This document shows, piece by piece, positions 7,965 through 16,147 of a DNA stretch of 64,000 nucleotides (positions within the stretch are counted from its first letter, which is position 1; every line of letters starts with the position of its first letter). A program made the translations under genes and the position numbers. The stretch is from Clostridia bacterium (lineage in GTDB: Bacteria; Bacillota; Clostridia; Christensenellales; Aristaeellaceae). The notes beneath the pieces were generated by a model. The model saw only the letters and a list, made by a program, of their open reading frames with translations. It did not search any database and was not told where the DNA came from. Where the stretch lies: the NCBI GenBank assembly GCA_017937655.1, contig JAGBDE010000040.1, positions 1 through 64,000 on the forward strand. Reading direction: 5' to 3'.

Positions 7965-10900
7965 GTGCACCGTCGTCTTCAGTTGACCAGATCCATTGCG
8001 CTGCTTATGGTGGTGCTGCTGTTGCAGTGCCTGTTTTTTGTGGCAACCATTTCCTTTGGCTTCAGCGAGACCACCTTGCAGGAGGCCCAGGAGGGTCAGC
8101 TGGAAACCCTGGAGATCCAAACCTGGAAAATTGGCGAGATTTTTTCTGTGCTGTCCCTGCGGCTGCTTTACGGCATGTCCATCATCAGCATGCTGTCCGT
8201 GGGCATTGCGGTCACGGTCATTTTCCTGCATAAGCGCCTCAAGGGCGATGTGCTTTACAACATTCTGGATACAGCTTCCTTTGCCGGCCTGTGCAGCCTG
8301 GGCGCGGGCATGTGCCGCATCATGGAGGTATACACCACCGGCGTACTGCCCGGGGTGAGCCTGCTGCTTTGGGCCATCCTGTTCATGCCCACCTTCTGGG
8401 TCATGGGCCGCAACGGCTGGAAGGGCTCAAAGCTCAGCTTTATCTACCGGATGTGGATGTTCTTCAATGCGCTGCTGGGCCTGATCAGCATTGCGCTGCC
8501 CCACGACGGCGTGCAGCGGCTGGGCCACCTGAGCTGCTTCCTGCTTTTGTTCACCTTCAACCTGAGCTCCTCCGTGAAGGACGTCATCCTGCTGGTGAAG
8601 AAGGGCCGCCGGGCGCTGTTTGCCTTCATCACCCTGAGCAAAATGGCCCTGGTGTGCGTCAGCGGCCTGGGGATGATCGCCTGGTTTACCCAGCTTAACG
8701 ATTTCATCAATTTCCTGATGCAGGCGGGCCTTCTCATGAGCGCCCTGTGCCTGTGCATGCATACCCTGTGGAACAGCCTGCGCACCTCCATTCTGTACCA
8801 CAACTACGATGTGCTGCGCCAGCGGGAGGAAGAAAACCGCCTGGTGGCCCAGTACTCCGCCCGCTACCTGATCCGCTACGAGCACGCCTCCAAAAAAATG
8901 ATCTGCCGGGACGATACCAGCCAGCTGCTGGGCCTGCCCCAGGTGATGGAAAACATGCCGGATTCCTTCCCCATGGAGAACATCGCCCTGAAAACCCAGC
9001 TGAACCTGCGCCAGCTGTGGCAGAACGTGCTGGCCGGGGAGGAAAACGGCAGCGCGGCGGTGTGCTACCAGCAGCCCGTTACCGGGGAGACCCTGTGGCT
9101 GCGGGTGGACTTTATTACCGCCTTCCACCCGGACGGCGCGCCGGATTACACCGTGTTCACCTTCTGCCAGCTTAAGGGCGTGAAGAACCGCGAGGAAGCT
9201 TACAACGCCCGGCAGCAGGAAAACGCCCGCCTGGCCCGTGAGGGCGCGGTGGTCTACGAGGTGGATCTGACGGAAAACCGGTTCCTCAGCGTAAAGGGCA
9301 CGCCCCTCTACGGCATGCCGGATCTGCCCGTCAGCGGCATGGGCGAGTTTGCGGACTACCTGGAAGAGTACATGCTGCCCAAGGACGAAGTGGCCGGCCT
9401 GCGCCAGCTTTTGCAGCAGGAATGGCTTTTGCAGCAGTACGAGGGCGAAAACAGCAGCCACACGCTGGAGTTCCGCCGCAACACCATGGGCGCTCTCCAT
9501 TGGACCCGGCTGGACATCCACCTGCTCACCGAGCCTTACTCGGACAACGTGCGGGCCTTCCTCATCTTTGAGGATGTGGAGGAGGAGCGCAAGCTGCGCG
9601 AAATGGGCGAAATGCGCGGTCACAGCGACGAGCTGACCGGCCTGATGGGCCGCAACGCCTTCACGGACAGCTTCACCCGGCTTTTGGAAACCTCCGGCGA
9701 AAACGACGTGCACGTTTTGTACATGATCGACCTGGACGGCTTCAAGTACGTGAACGATACCTACGGCCACGCCTTTGGCGACAAGGTGCTCAAGGAAGTG
9801 GCGGACGCCCTCCGGGCCCTGTTCCGCTCCGACGATATGATCTGCCGCTACGGCGGCGACGAGTTTGTGCTGTGCATGAAGCATGTGCAGGACGACCCGA
9901 ACTTCATCCTGCAGCGGGGCAGGAAGATCTGCGAGGTGCTTTCCCGCCAGTTCAGCGACGAGGTGGTCATGGGCGCCAGCGTGGGCGCATCCATCTACCC
10001 CCGCCATTCCAAGGATTTTGATACCCTGTTCCGCCGGGCCGATCAGGCCCTCTACCGGGCCAAGAACACCGGCCGCAACTGCTGCGTCCTCTACGATGAA
10101 ACCCTCACCCAGGGCGACCGCATCGTCATGACCGCCCAGGACGAGCCCCAGCCCCCGGAGGACAACCGCAAACAGCTGCTGCTCCTGGAGGGTGGCAAGG
10201 TGGAGCGGGAGATCTTCCAGGCGGAATACGGCCTGCTGGAAGCCTCCACGGTGGAGGAAGCCAAGAGCCTGATTTTGCAAAACCCCCGCTGCCTGGCCGC
10301 GGTGGTGGATATGATGAACCCCGCCTTTGACGCCATGGAGCTGATCCGCTGGATCAAGAGCGACGAAAGCGACCAGCGGGTGCAGGTGCTGGCGCTGGGC
10401 GGCTGGGAGGACGACGGCGAGGAAAAGGCCGCTCGGGCCATCCAGTTGGGCGCAGACGACGTGCTGGCTTTGCCCACCACCCCCTCCCTTTTGCAGCTGA
10501 GAATCAACAACCTGATGGTTCGCGGCGAATCCCAGCGGCTCCGCAGCCAGAACCAGACTTTGCTTCTGCAGCAGGCCAGCAAGGCCCGCCACCAGAAGCA
10601 GCTCCAATACCTGGCCGACCACGACGCCGTCACCCAAATTTTCAACAAGGGCGCTTTCTTCCGCCGTACCCGCAGCCTCCTGGACGAAAACCCGGAGATC
10701 CCCTATGCCATCGTGTGCTTTGACATCGTTCGGTTCCGGGCCGTCAACGATATCTTCGGCTATGAGGCCGGAGACCGGCTGCTGAGGCACATCGCCGGGC
10801 AGCTGCAAACCATCGTGGGCACCCGGGGCATCTGCGCCCGCATCGCCACGGATATGTTCGCCATGTGCGTCCCGGACGAGGACGGCCAGGTGCTGGAAAT

Positions 10901-12254
10901 GCTCACCCAGCTGTCCGCCAGCGTCAGGGAGTACAATTTCCGCTTTGTGATCCAGCTGTGCTATGGCATCTACCCGGTGAAGGACCGCACCCTCAGCGTG
11001 AACCAGATGCTGGACCGCGCCTCCATGGCGGAGCGTTCCGTCAAGGGCAGCTACGTGCGCAACGTGGCCTATTATGACGATTCCATGTCCCTTCGCCTGC
11101 AAGAGGAACAGCGCATGCTCAGCGATATGGAGCAGGGCCTGCAAAACGGCGAGTTCCAGGTGTACTACCAGCCCAAGTGCCGCCTGGACACCGGCAAGGC
11201 GGTGGGCGCAGAGGCGCTGGTGCGGTGGAACCATCCCCAGCGGGGCCTGCTGATGCCCGGCGCTTTCGTGCCCATCTTTGAGAAGAACGGCTTCATCATG
11301 AAGCTGGACGAATACATCTGGGAGCAGGTGTGCATTTTCCTCAAAAAATGCCGGGACACCGATCCGGACTGCCTGCCCCACATCAGCGTGAACCTGAGCC
11401 GGGTGGACCTGTACAATCCCCAGCTGTGCGATACCCTGGAAACCCTCTGCCAGCGTTACGGCGTACCCAACGAGCAGATGGAGGTGGAGATCACCGAAAG
11501 CGCCTATGTGGACAACGCCCACCTGCTGCTGGATCTGGCGGAAAAGTTCCACGAGCGGGGCTTCAACGTGCAGATGGACGACTTCGGCAGCGGATATTCC
11601 TCCCTGAACATGCTTAACGAGATCCCCGTGGACGTGCTGAAGCTGGACATGCGCTTCCTGTATCGCTTCTCCCGGGAGGGCCGCAGCACTTCCATCCTGT
11701 CCAGCATCGTCAACATGACCCGTAACCTTCGCATCAGCGTTATCGCCGAGGGCGTGGAAACCGAGGAACAGGCCCGCTTCCTGGCGGGCATCGGCTGCAA
11801 GCAGGCCCAGGGCTACTACTACCATAAGCCCCTCACCGAGGACGATTTCCTTTCCCTGCTCCGCCAGGAGATGCGGGAAGTATCCACCGTCCACGACCTG
11901 GAAAGCGCGGAGCTGTACCTGGGCCAGCTGCTCACCCCGGCCATGCTGGTCAGCCGCCGGGAAACCGTGCTGGAGATGCTTTCCTGCAACGAATACTACT
12001 TCGGCATGATCCAGGTCACCGCGGACAATTTCAGCCGCTCCGACCGGGTGGTGAACCACTGGATCGGCGCGGGGGACGAAAAGACCCTGGCCGCCGCCAT
12101 GGACGAGGCCCGGCAAACCGGCAAGCCAGCCTCCTGCTGCTATCTGCAAAAAGACCTGATCGGCGGATACCACCTGCTGGACTGCGTGGTGGAATACGTC
12201 TGCGACCAGGAGGACGGCGCTCTCTACGTCATGATTCTGACGGAACGGTATTGA
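7965..12254 (+). CDS. Membrane GGDEF/EAL cyclic-di-GMP protein with receiver-like and degenerate GGDEF domains
   Basis: About 1429 residues. Residues 1-280 contain about eight hydrophobic segments, resembling a 7TM sensor. A PAS-like linker region follows, then a first GGDEF domain with an intact RYGGDEFVL (GGDEF at residue 630) and the metal Asp in MIDLDGFKYVND. A receiver-like domain comes next (about residues 735-855, conserved Asp in AAVVDMM). A second GGDEF domain has ATDMF in place of GGDEF (residue 961) and is probably regulatory. An EAL domain has GAEALVRWNH (EAL at 1083), NLSRVDL, EITES, MDDFGSGYSS, LKLDMRF and EGVETEEQ, all consistent with an active phosphodiesterase. About 100 C-terminal residues are unassigned. 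It may both make and degrade c-di-GMP. GTG 7965 is chosen because the earlier ATG lies in the promoter and AGGAAAGG precedes it. Confidence 0.9.
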   Translation: MHRRLQLTRSIALLMVVLLLQCLFFVATISFGFSETTLQEAQEGQLETLEIQTWKIGEIFSVLSLRLLYGMSIISMLSVGIAVTVIFLHKRLKGDVLYNILDTASFAGLCSLGAGMCRIMEVYTTGVLPGVSLLLWAILFMPTFWVMGRNGWKGSKLSFIYRMWMFFNALLGLISIALPHDGVQRLGHLSCFLLLFTFNLSSSVKDVILLVKKGRRALFAFITLSKMALVCVSGLGMIAWFTQLNDFINFLMQAGLLMSALCLCMHTLWNSLRTSILYHNYDVLRQREEENRLVAQYSARYLIRYEHASKKMICRDDTSQLLGLPQVMENMPDSFPMENIALKTQLNLRQLWQNVLAGEENGSAAVCYQQPVTGETLWLRVDFITAFHPDGAPDYTVFTFCQLKGVKNREEAYNARQQENARLAREGAVVYEVDLTENRFLSVKGTPLYGMPDLPVSGMGEFADYLEEYMLPKDEVAGLRQLLQQEWLLQQYEGENSSHTLEFRRNTMGALHWTRLDIHLLTEPYSDNVRAFLIFEDVEEERKLREMGEMRGHSDELTGLMGRNAFTDSFTRLLETSGENDVHVLYMIDLDGFKYVNDTYGHAFGDKVLKEVADALRALFRSDDMICRYGGDEFVLCMKHVQDDPNFILQRGRKICEVLSRQFSDEVVMGASVGASIYPRHSKDFDTLFRRADQALYRAKNTGRNCCVLYDETLTQGDRIVMTAQDEPQPPEDNRKQLLLLEGGKVEREIFQAEYGLLEASTVEEAKSLILQNPRCLAAVVDMMNPAFDAMELIRWIKSDESDQRVQVLALGGWEDDGEEKAARAIQLGADDVLALPTTPSLLQLRINNLMVRGESQRLRSQNQTLLLQQASKARHQKQLQYLADHDAVTQIFNKGAFFRRTRSLLDENPEIPYAIVCFDIVRFRAVNDIFGYEAGDRLLRHIAGQLQTIVGTRGICARIATDMFAMCVPDEDGQVLEMLTQLSASVREYNFRFVIQLCYGIYPVKDRTLSVNQMLDRASMAERSVKGSYVRNVAYYDDSMSLRLQEEQRMLSDMEQGLQNGEFQVYYQPKCRLDTGKAVGAEALVRWNHPQRGLLMPGAFVPIFEKNGFIMKLDEYIWEQVCIFLKKCRDTDPDCLPHISVNLSRVDLYNPQLCDTLETLCQRYGVPNEQMEVEITESAYVDNAHLLLDLAEKFHERGFNVQMDDFGSGYSSLNMLNEIPVDVLKLDMRFLYRFSREGRSTSILSSIVNMTRNLRISVIAEGVETEEQARFLAGIGCKQAQGYYYHKPLTEDDFLSLLRQEMREVSTVHDLESAELYLGQLLTPAMLVSRRETVLEMLSCNEYYFGMIQVTADNFSRSDRVVNHWIGAGDEKTLAAAMDEARQTGKPASCCYLQKDLIGGYHLLDCVVEYVCDQEDGALYVMILTERY

Positions 12255-12383
12255 TTTTGTCACATAATCAGCCCTTTTCCCCAGGCGATTCTTGCCGAAT
12301 GGGGCAGGGGTCAGGGCGGCATATATCGCCCCGGGGCAAAGCCTTGCCCTGCCTCAAATTCCTGTGAAGGCAACGTCTTTCTT

Positions 12384-12428
12384 CCCGGCAGCTTTTCCCG
12401 GCATGGGGCGGCTGCCGGGTTTTGTTTT
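12384..12428 (+). terminator. Rho-independent terminator after the c-di-GMP gene
   Basis: CCCGGCAGC (12384-12392) pairs perfectly with GCTGCCGGG (12411-12419) and is followed by TTTTGTTTT. This separates the c-di-GMP gene from spo0A. Confidence 0.85.
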
Positions 12429-12643
12429 AGTTTGGGATTGCCGCCCCGCCGACCGGTTTCGGCATTTTGCGTCACCCTTCGGCAATGCCTTGCCATTCCT
12501 CGCGTTTCTTCCCCCTTCTTTTGCCCTCTGCGCCATCCCTCGCCCCGGTACGCCATTTCTCCCCCGCAGCCCCTGCAGCTTTGTGTCTAAACCTGGACAT
12601 TTCCTTCTACTTACCGCGAAAACCCCTATGCTGTCAGCTTTCG

Positions 12644-12652
12644 TGCTATACT
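12644..12652 (+). promoter_or_regulatory. Possible extended -10 promoter of spo0A
   Basis: TGCTATACT (12644-12652) matches an extended -10 about 60 bases ahead of the spo0A start. No good -35 is visible. In other Firmicutes spo0A also has a sigma-H promoter, but I could not place one here. Confidence 0.4.
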
Positions 12653-12713
12653 TTCCAAAAAGCGGGAACGCCGTCGTATCCCGCGCAACATTAGCAGAAA
12701 GCAGGGATTTGAC

Positions 12714-13481
12714 ATGCAAGGATATCGGATTTTGCTGGTGGACGACCATCAACAGCTGCGCAAGACGCTCTCGGATTTTTTGACCCGGCAGGAGGGCATC
12801 GCCCGGGTGCGGGAGGCCGCCAACGGCGCCGACGCCCTGAAGCTGCTCCGGGAAGAGAGCTTTGATATACTGATCACAGACATCATCATGCCCCTGATGG
12901 ACGGTTACACCCTTCTGGAGGAGCTGAGGCGCATGGGCGGCAATCCTCCCAAGGTGATTGTCATCTCGGCCCTGAACCGGGACGACTTCGTGACCCGGGC
13001 CATCGAGCTGGGCGCGTCCTTCTACATGGTCAAGCCCTTTGACATGCAGCATCTACTCAGCCGCATCCGGGATCTGACCGGCTCCCGCGCCCGCGCACCC
13101 CAGCCCGCCGCCGACCTCCGCCGCACCGTCTCCCTGGACGAGCGTCTGGGCAGCCTGTTTTTGACCATCGGCATCCCGGCCCACATCAAGGGCTACCAGT
13201 TCCTGCGCCAGGCGGTGAAGATGGTCATCCAGCAGCCGGACATCATCAACCGCATCACCAAGGAGCTCTATCCCGGCATCGCCAAGCATTTCTCCACCAG
13301 CGCCTCCAAGGTGGAGCGAGCCATCCGCCACGCCATTGAGGTTGCCTGGAACCGCGGCCGCATCGAGACCCTGAACACCGCCTTCGGCTGCAAGGTATGC
13401 ACCCCCGAGGACAAGCCCACCAATGGGGAATTCATCGCCATGATTGCGGACAAGCTGGCGGTGGAGCAGAGGAGCGCGTGA
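12714..13481 (+). CDS. spo0A: Sporulation master regulator Spo0A
   Basis: A 255-residue response regulator. Residues 1-120 form the receiver: acidic pair D10-D11, phosphoacceptor D56 (ILITDIIMP), S85 and K107 (YMVKPFD). After a short variable linker, the Spo0A-specific DNA-binding domain covers residues 136-253. It contains GIPAHIKGYQFLRQA, ITKELYPGIAKHF, the recognition helix region SKVERAIRHAIEVAWNRG, and PTNGEFIAMIADKL, all near-invariant in Spo0A. Phosphorylated Spo0A switches cells into sporulation or stationary phase. The gene stands alone, without the common neighbour spoIVB, and ends at a multi-hairpin repeat. Presence of spo0A does not by itself prove that the strain sporulates. Confidence 0.96.
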   Translation: MQGYRILLVDDHQQLRKTLSDFLTRQEGIARVREAANGADALKLLREESFDILITDIIMPLMDGYTLLEELRRMGGNPPKVIVISALNRDDFVTRAIELGASFYMVKPFDMQHLLSRIRDLTGSRARAPQPAADLRRTVSLDERLGSLFLTIGIPAHIKGYQFLRQAVKMVIQQPDIINRITKELYPGIAKHFSTSASKVERAIRHAIEVAWNRGRIETLNTAFGCKVCTPEDKPTNGEFIAMIADKLAVEQRSA

Positions 13482-13482
13482 C

Positions 13483-13740
13483 TTCCTTTTCTTTTTGTGT
13501 CAAAAAGAAAAGGAAGCAAAAGAAAAACCGCAATTTGCTGGACGGTTGGTGGGGCGCGACCTCCCAATGATGTCCGGCCCCATGGAACAGGCCAACAAAA
13601 GCAGCATAAAAGAAAACCAGCTTCCCACCCACCCGCCGGACAGAAGCTGGTCTTCTTTTGCTTCTTTTCTTCTGACTCAGAAGAAAAGAAGAGCTGGTTT
13701 TTCTTTGCTTCTTTCTTTTTCACTGAAAAAGAAAGAAGAC
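13483..13740. repeat. Multi-hairpin intergenic repeat, copy 3 (full length, inverted)
   Basis: A full copy of about 258 bases lies between spo0A and the convergent membrane-protein gene. In order: a stem CTTCCTTTTCTTTTTG with its complement (13482-13515); a conserved non-T-rich core (about 13525-13610) that includes CTCCCAATGATGTCC and CCCCATGGAAC; the AAAACCAGCTTC/AGAAGCTGGT stem; then two CTTCTTTTCTTCTGAC or CTTCTTTCTTTTTCAC type stems. The core matches copies 5 and 6 as their reverse complement. Confidence 0.85.
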
Positions 13741-15000
13741 TTATATCCAATGATTGTACACCGCAATGGTGCCCACCAGGTTCAGGGCGAAGCCCAGGGT
13801 CATCAGCATGGTGGTGAGCAGGTGGAAGCCCTTTTCCCGGGGGTGGAACAGGAGCAGGCCGTAGAACACGTAGGGCAGCATGTCCACAATGTACCGGTTG
13901 CCGAACTGGTAGCCGCCCATGGTGCGGTGGCAGCAGATGATCAGCAGATGGGTAAGCAGCATCAGGGGCAGGGCGATGAGATCGAACAGGTGCTTGCGGC
14001 CTTTGTAGACCACGGCGTACATGAATGCCGCAAGGAAGCTGATGGTCATGGGGGCGATGAGCCAGAAGGCCATGCAGTCAAAGCCGGCAAATTGCAGGGC
14101 GCCGCCTTTGCTATTCAGGGTGGGCAGCCGGCAGATGTTGATCAAGTTGGGCAGCAGGTAGTGGAAGCTGAACTGGCCGTGCTCCGCCAGCTGAAATTCC
14201 GGCAGATAGTTGTGGCCGAATTCCAGGGGATTGCCGAAGCGGGCGTAGTTGAGGCCCATGTACACCGCCGCGATCACCGTGGGCGCGATGGCCCAGTACC
14301 AGCGCTTTTTGATCAGCCCAAGAGCGCCAAGGGGATTTTCCTGTTTTTTCCACTGGCGGATGATGAGCACGGCCAGCAGCGGCAGATAGATGACCACCAT
14401 GGGCCGGCAGCCCACGGCGCAGGCCCAGAACGCCAGCGACAGCCCGCCCCGGCCACGGACGGCGTAGTACAGGGCCATCAGGCTCAGGCAGAAGCACATC
14501 ACCTGTGCCAGATACCACACCCAGCCCTGGATGCTGATGAACAGGTACCCGTTGGCCAGGAACAGAAACAGCACGTATTTCTCCGCCCGCTCCAGGTCGC
14601 CCGAAAGGGCCCGGTACAGCTTCAGCGCGTAGATGACGCCCACCAAAGTGAAAAACAGGGACACCAGATGATCCGGCGTATTGGGGCCGAAGATGGCAGC
14701 AAAGGGCAGCATCACAAAGGACGGGAAGGGCGGGAAGCTGACGTAGTACTTGCCTTTATAAACGGCCAATTCCAGCCAGGTGTAGTTCATGTCCAGCTCC
14801 AGCCGTCCGTCCAGCCAGGCCAGGGCCTGGAGGGTATAGCTGCGGTAGGGGTTCTCACTGGTAGGCCAATGCCCCGTGAACGCCCAGACCACCGCCATGG
14901 CCAGCACCATGGCCGCCAGGGTGAAAAGATACTCCGGTGGGATGGAAATGCGCTTTTTGTCCGGCGCGGGCTTTGCTTTGGTTTCCACAGACTGTTCCAT
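13741..15000 (-). CDS. Polytopic membrane protein, possible membrane glycosyltransferase
   Basis: A 419-residue protein with about ten hydrophobic segments after a short cytoplasmic N-terminus. The first luminal-type loop (GHWPTSENPYRSYTLQALAW, then the acidic LDMNYTWLE) recalls GT39/GT-C type transferases that use polyprenyl-phosphate sugars, but no diagnostic DE or DD motif is certain. The family call is therefore tentative. ATG 15000 is preferred to the longer frame start at 15153 because a good promoter lies at 15055-15083, inside the longer version. It ends against the repeat shared with spo0A. The mobilizable element begins just upstream of its promoter. Confidence 0.7.
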   Translation of the reverse strand: MEQSVETKAKPAPDKKRISIPPEYLFTLAAMVLAMAVVWAFTGHWPTSENPYRSYTLQALAWLDGRLELDMNYTWLELAVYKGKYYVSFPPFPSFVMLPFAAIFGPNTPDHLVSLFFTLVGVIYALKLYRALSGDLERAEKYVLFLFLANGYLFISIQGWVWYLAQVMCFCLSLMALYYAVRGRGGLSLAFWACAVGCRPMVVIYLPLLAVLIIRQWKKQENPLGALGLIKKRWYWAIAPTVIAAVYMGLNYARFGNPLEFGHNYLPEFQLAEHGQFSFHYLLPNLINICRLPTLNSKGGALQFAGFDCMAFWLIAPMTISFLAAFMYAVVYKGRKHLFDLIALPLMLLTHLLIICCHRTMGGYQFGNRYIVDMLPYVFYGLLLFHPREKGFHLLTTMLMTLGFALNLVGTIAVYNHWI

Positions 15001-15054
15001 GTTTTCCCCGGCCGCTCCGGAAAGGAAGGGCCTTCTCCTTGAAAGACTGGTTTT

Positions 15055-15083
15055 ATTATACAGGGTAAGCCCTTTTGTGGCAA
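15055..15083 (-). promoter_or_regulatory. Promoter of the membrane-protein gene
   Basis: On the minus strand, TTGCCA (plus 15078-15083), a 17-bp spacer and a perfect TATAAT (15055-15060). The promoter is intact although the mobile element starts within about 40-70 bases of it. Confidence 0.75.
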
Positions 15084-15115
15084 GTGCATGGAAAAAGACC
15101 ACCCCAACCAGATGT

Positions 15116-15153
15116 ATGATGTAAAGGAAGGTTTTATCCTTCCAATACATCAT
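15116..15153. repeat. Long inverted repeat at the left edge of the element
   Basis: ATGATGTA-aa-GGAAGG (15116-15131) pairs with CCTTCC-aa-TACATCAT (15138-15153) around a 6-base loop. Apart from the internal AA/AA the stem is perfect. It sits where host sequence gives way to element sequence, so it may be a terminator or part of the recombinase attachment site. Confidence 0.6.
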
Positions 15154-15177
15154 GACTGTGGCTCATTTGTGGTGAAT
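15154..15177 (-). repeat. Inverted copy of the recombinase leader sequence (left arm)
   Basis: GACTGTGGCTCATTTGTGGT and the four bases after it match the reverse complement of 17593-17617, with two mismatches and one gap. The pair brackets tnpV through tnpW. Confidence 0.6.
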
Positions 15178-15179
15178 GG

Positions 15180-15225
15180 TAGCGGTTATGACGAAAGGAA
15201 AAACCTTCGGCATAACCGCTATTTT
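15180..15225 (+). terminator. Stem-loop insulating the left end of the element
   Basis: TAGCGGTTATG (15180-15190) pairs perfectly with CATAACCGCTA (15211-15221), with an inner CGAAAGG/CCTTCG stem, followed by TTTTCATT. It lies just before tnpV and would block read-through from outside, or act as an attenuator. Confidence 0.65.
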
Positions 15226-15247
15226 CATTGCGAAAGGAGCTGCACAC

Positions 15248-15619
15248 ATGAACAAGGAACACGAATCTGACCTGACCATCCCCTACGTGAAGGTAGGCGA
15301 CTACTACTTGCCCAACATTGCCTTGCCCCCCGATGTCGGCGACATCGGCTTCTGGGGCCGTCGGCGCAAGGATTTCCTGCGGGAGCATCGTCCCATCACA
15401 TTCAATCAGCTGGTACTGTCCGGCGAGCTGTTCAAGTACCTCTCCCTGTTCAATCAGGAGGCCACCGAACGACTGGAAAGCCTCATCCAAGCTATGAAGG
15501 TCGCCCAGGGTATCACGGAAGAACTCAAAAGCCGCGATCAAATGGCATGGGTCGGTGCCATGAACAATATCCGCGCCTGCGCCGAAGAAATCGTCTATGC
15601 AGAGCTGGTGTATGCGTGA
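15248..15619 (+). CDS. tnpV: Transposon-encoded protein TnpV
   Basis: A 123-residue protein matching the TnpV family of Tn4451-type elements: YVKVGDYYLPNIALPPD near the start, WGRRRKDFLREHRP, and a C-terminal MAWVGAMNNIRACAEEIVYA, all typical. Its molecular role in transposition is not well defined. The start ATG follows AAAGGAG. The stop overlaps the next start by one base (TGATG), so the next gene is coupled to it. It is the first gene inside the left end of the element. Confidence 0.88.
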   Translation: MNKEHESDLTIPYVKVGDYYLPNIALPPDVGDIGFWGRRRKDFLREHRPITFNQLVLSGELFKYLSLFNQEATERLESLIQAMKVAQGITEELKSRDQMAWVGAMNNIRACAEEIVYAELVYA

Positions 15620-15894
15620 TGAAGGATCATCTGAAAACACTCAACACCTACTTCTGGAATGTGGGCAATGATATTGCTGACATCCGTCTGCTGGTAGAAG
15701 GTGCACTGGCACTGTTCGATGGTGATGCCGAGCCTCTTCATCGGCTGGGCATGAAGAATAACGAGAAAGTCGCTACCTCTGCCTTTGACACTATCGGTAC
15801 AGCACTCTACGATCTGCGTGAAAAGATCGCAGCGATTCAGCAGAGCCATTTGTCTGAGACCATCCGTCAAAGCATGGATCGTACCGACGAATAA
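15619..15894 (+). CDS. Small hypothetical protein of the element, 91 aa
   Basis: Begins at an ATG overlapping the tnpV stop, so it is probably translated by re-initiation. The protein is acidic and looks helical (MKDHLKTLNTYFWNVGND, then TIGTALYDLREKIAAIQQ), with no signal peptide or membrane segment. I do not recognise the family. A terminator follows at 15905-15934, which makes tnpV and this gene a two-gene unit. Confidence 0.75.
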   Translation: MKDHLKTLNTYFWNVGNDIADIRLLVEGALALFDGDAEPLHRLGMKNNEKVATSAFDTIGTALYDLREKIAAIQQSHLSETIRQSMDRTDE

Positions 15895-15904
15895 TCACAA
15901 CGAC

Positions 15905-15934
15905 GCCCGTCAGAATCATTCTGTCGGGCTTTTT
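15905..15934 (+). terminator. Terminator after the tnpV unit
   Basis: GCCCGTCAGAA and TTCTGTCGGGC pair with a single T-T mismatch around TCA and are followed by TTTTTCTGTTT. Confidence 0.8.
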
Positions 15935-15994
15935 CTGTTTGTCAGGCATCGCTGTGCAGAATCTGTCGTATTCTGTCTTCTTATGCCGATAAAG

Positions 15995-16023
15995 TGGACA
16001 CACCGCCATGGACAAGTTATAAT
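15995..16023 (+). promoter_or_regulatory. Promoter of the sigma-like gene
   Basis: TGGACA (15995-16000, 5/6), a 17-bp spacer and a perfect TATAAT (16018-16023). The leader of about 115 bases is AT-rich and ends in GGAGGTGA. Confidence 0.75.
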
Positions 16024-16147
16024 ACAAACGGATCAATCGGTTCTTTTCAAAAAATTTTGAAAAAAGTCTGATTCTCTGGAAAAAAACAGCCTTTCTCATG
16101 CCCATATATTATGAGGGGGCAAGAAAAAACTGATTGGAGGTGACAAT

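Larger units (their letters stand above)
12255..12713. other. 459-base gap between the c-di-GMP gene and spo0A
   Basis: This stretch holds the terminator at 12384-12428 and a possible spo0A promoter near 12644. A plus-strand frame from 12292 is open through it, but it has no ribosome binding site and low-complexity composition, and it runs into spo0A in another frame. I see no convincing gene here. Confidence 0.6.

Noticed and set aside
8427..12263. Minus-strand open frame of 1278 codons
   Set aside because: Antisense to the c-di-GMP gene; His/Gln/Gly-rich composition typical of a shadow frame in GC-rich DNA.
12292..12783. Plus-strand frame of 163 codons before spo0A
   Set aside because: It crosses a strong terminator and the spo0A promoter region, has no ribosome binding site, and ends inside spo0A in another frame.
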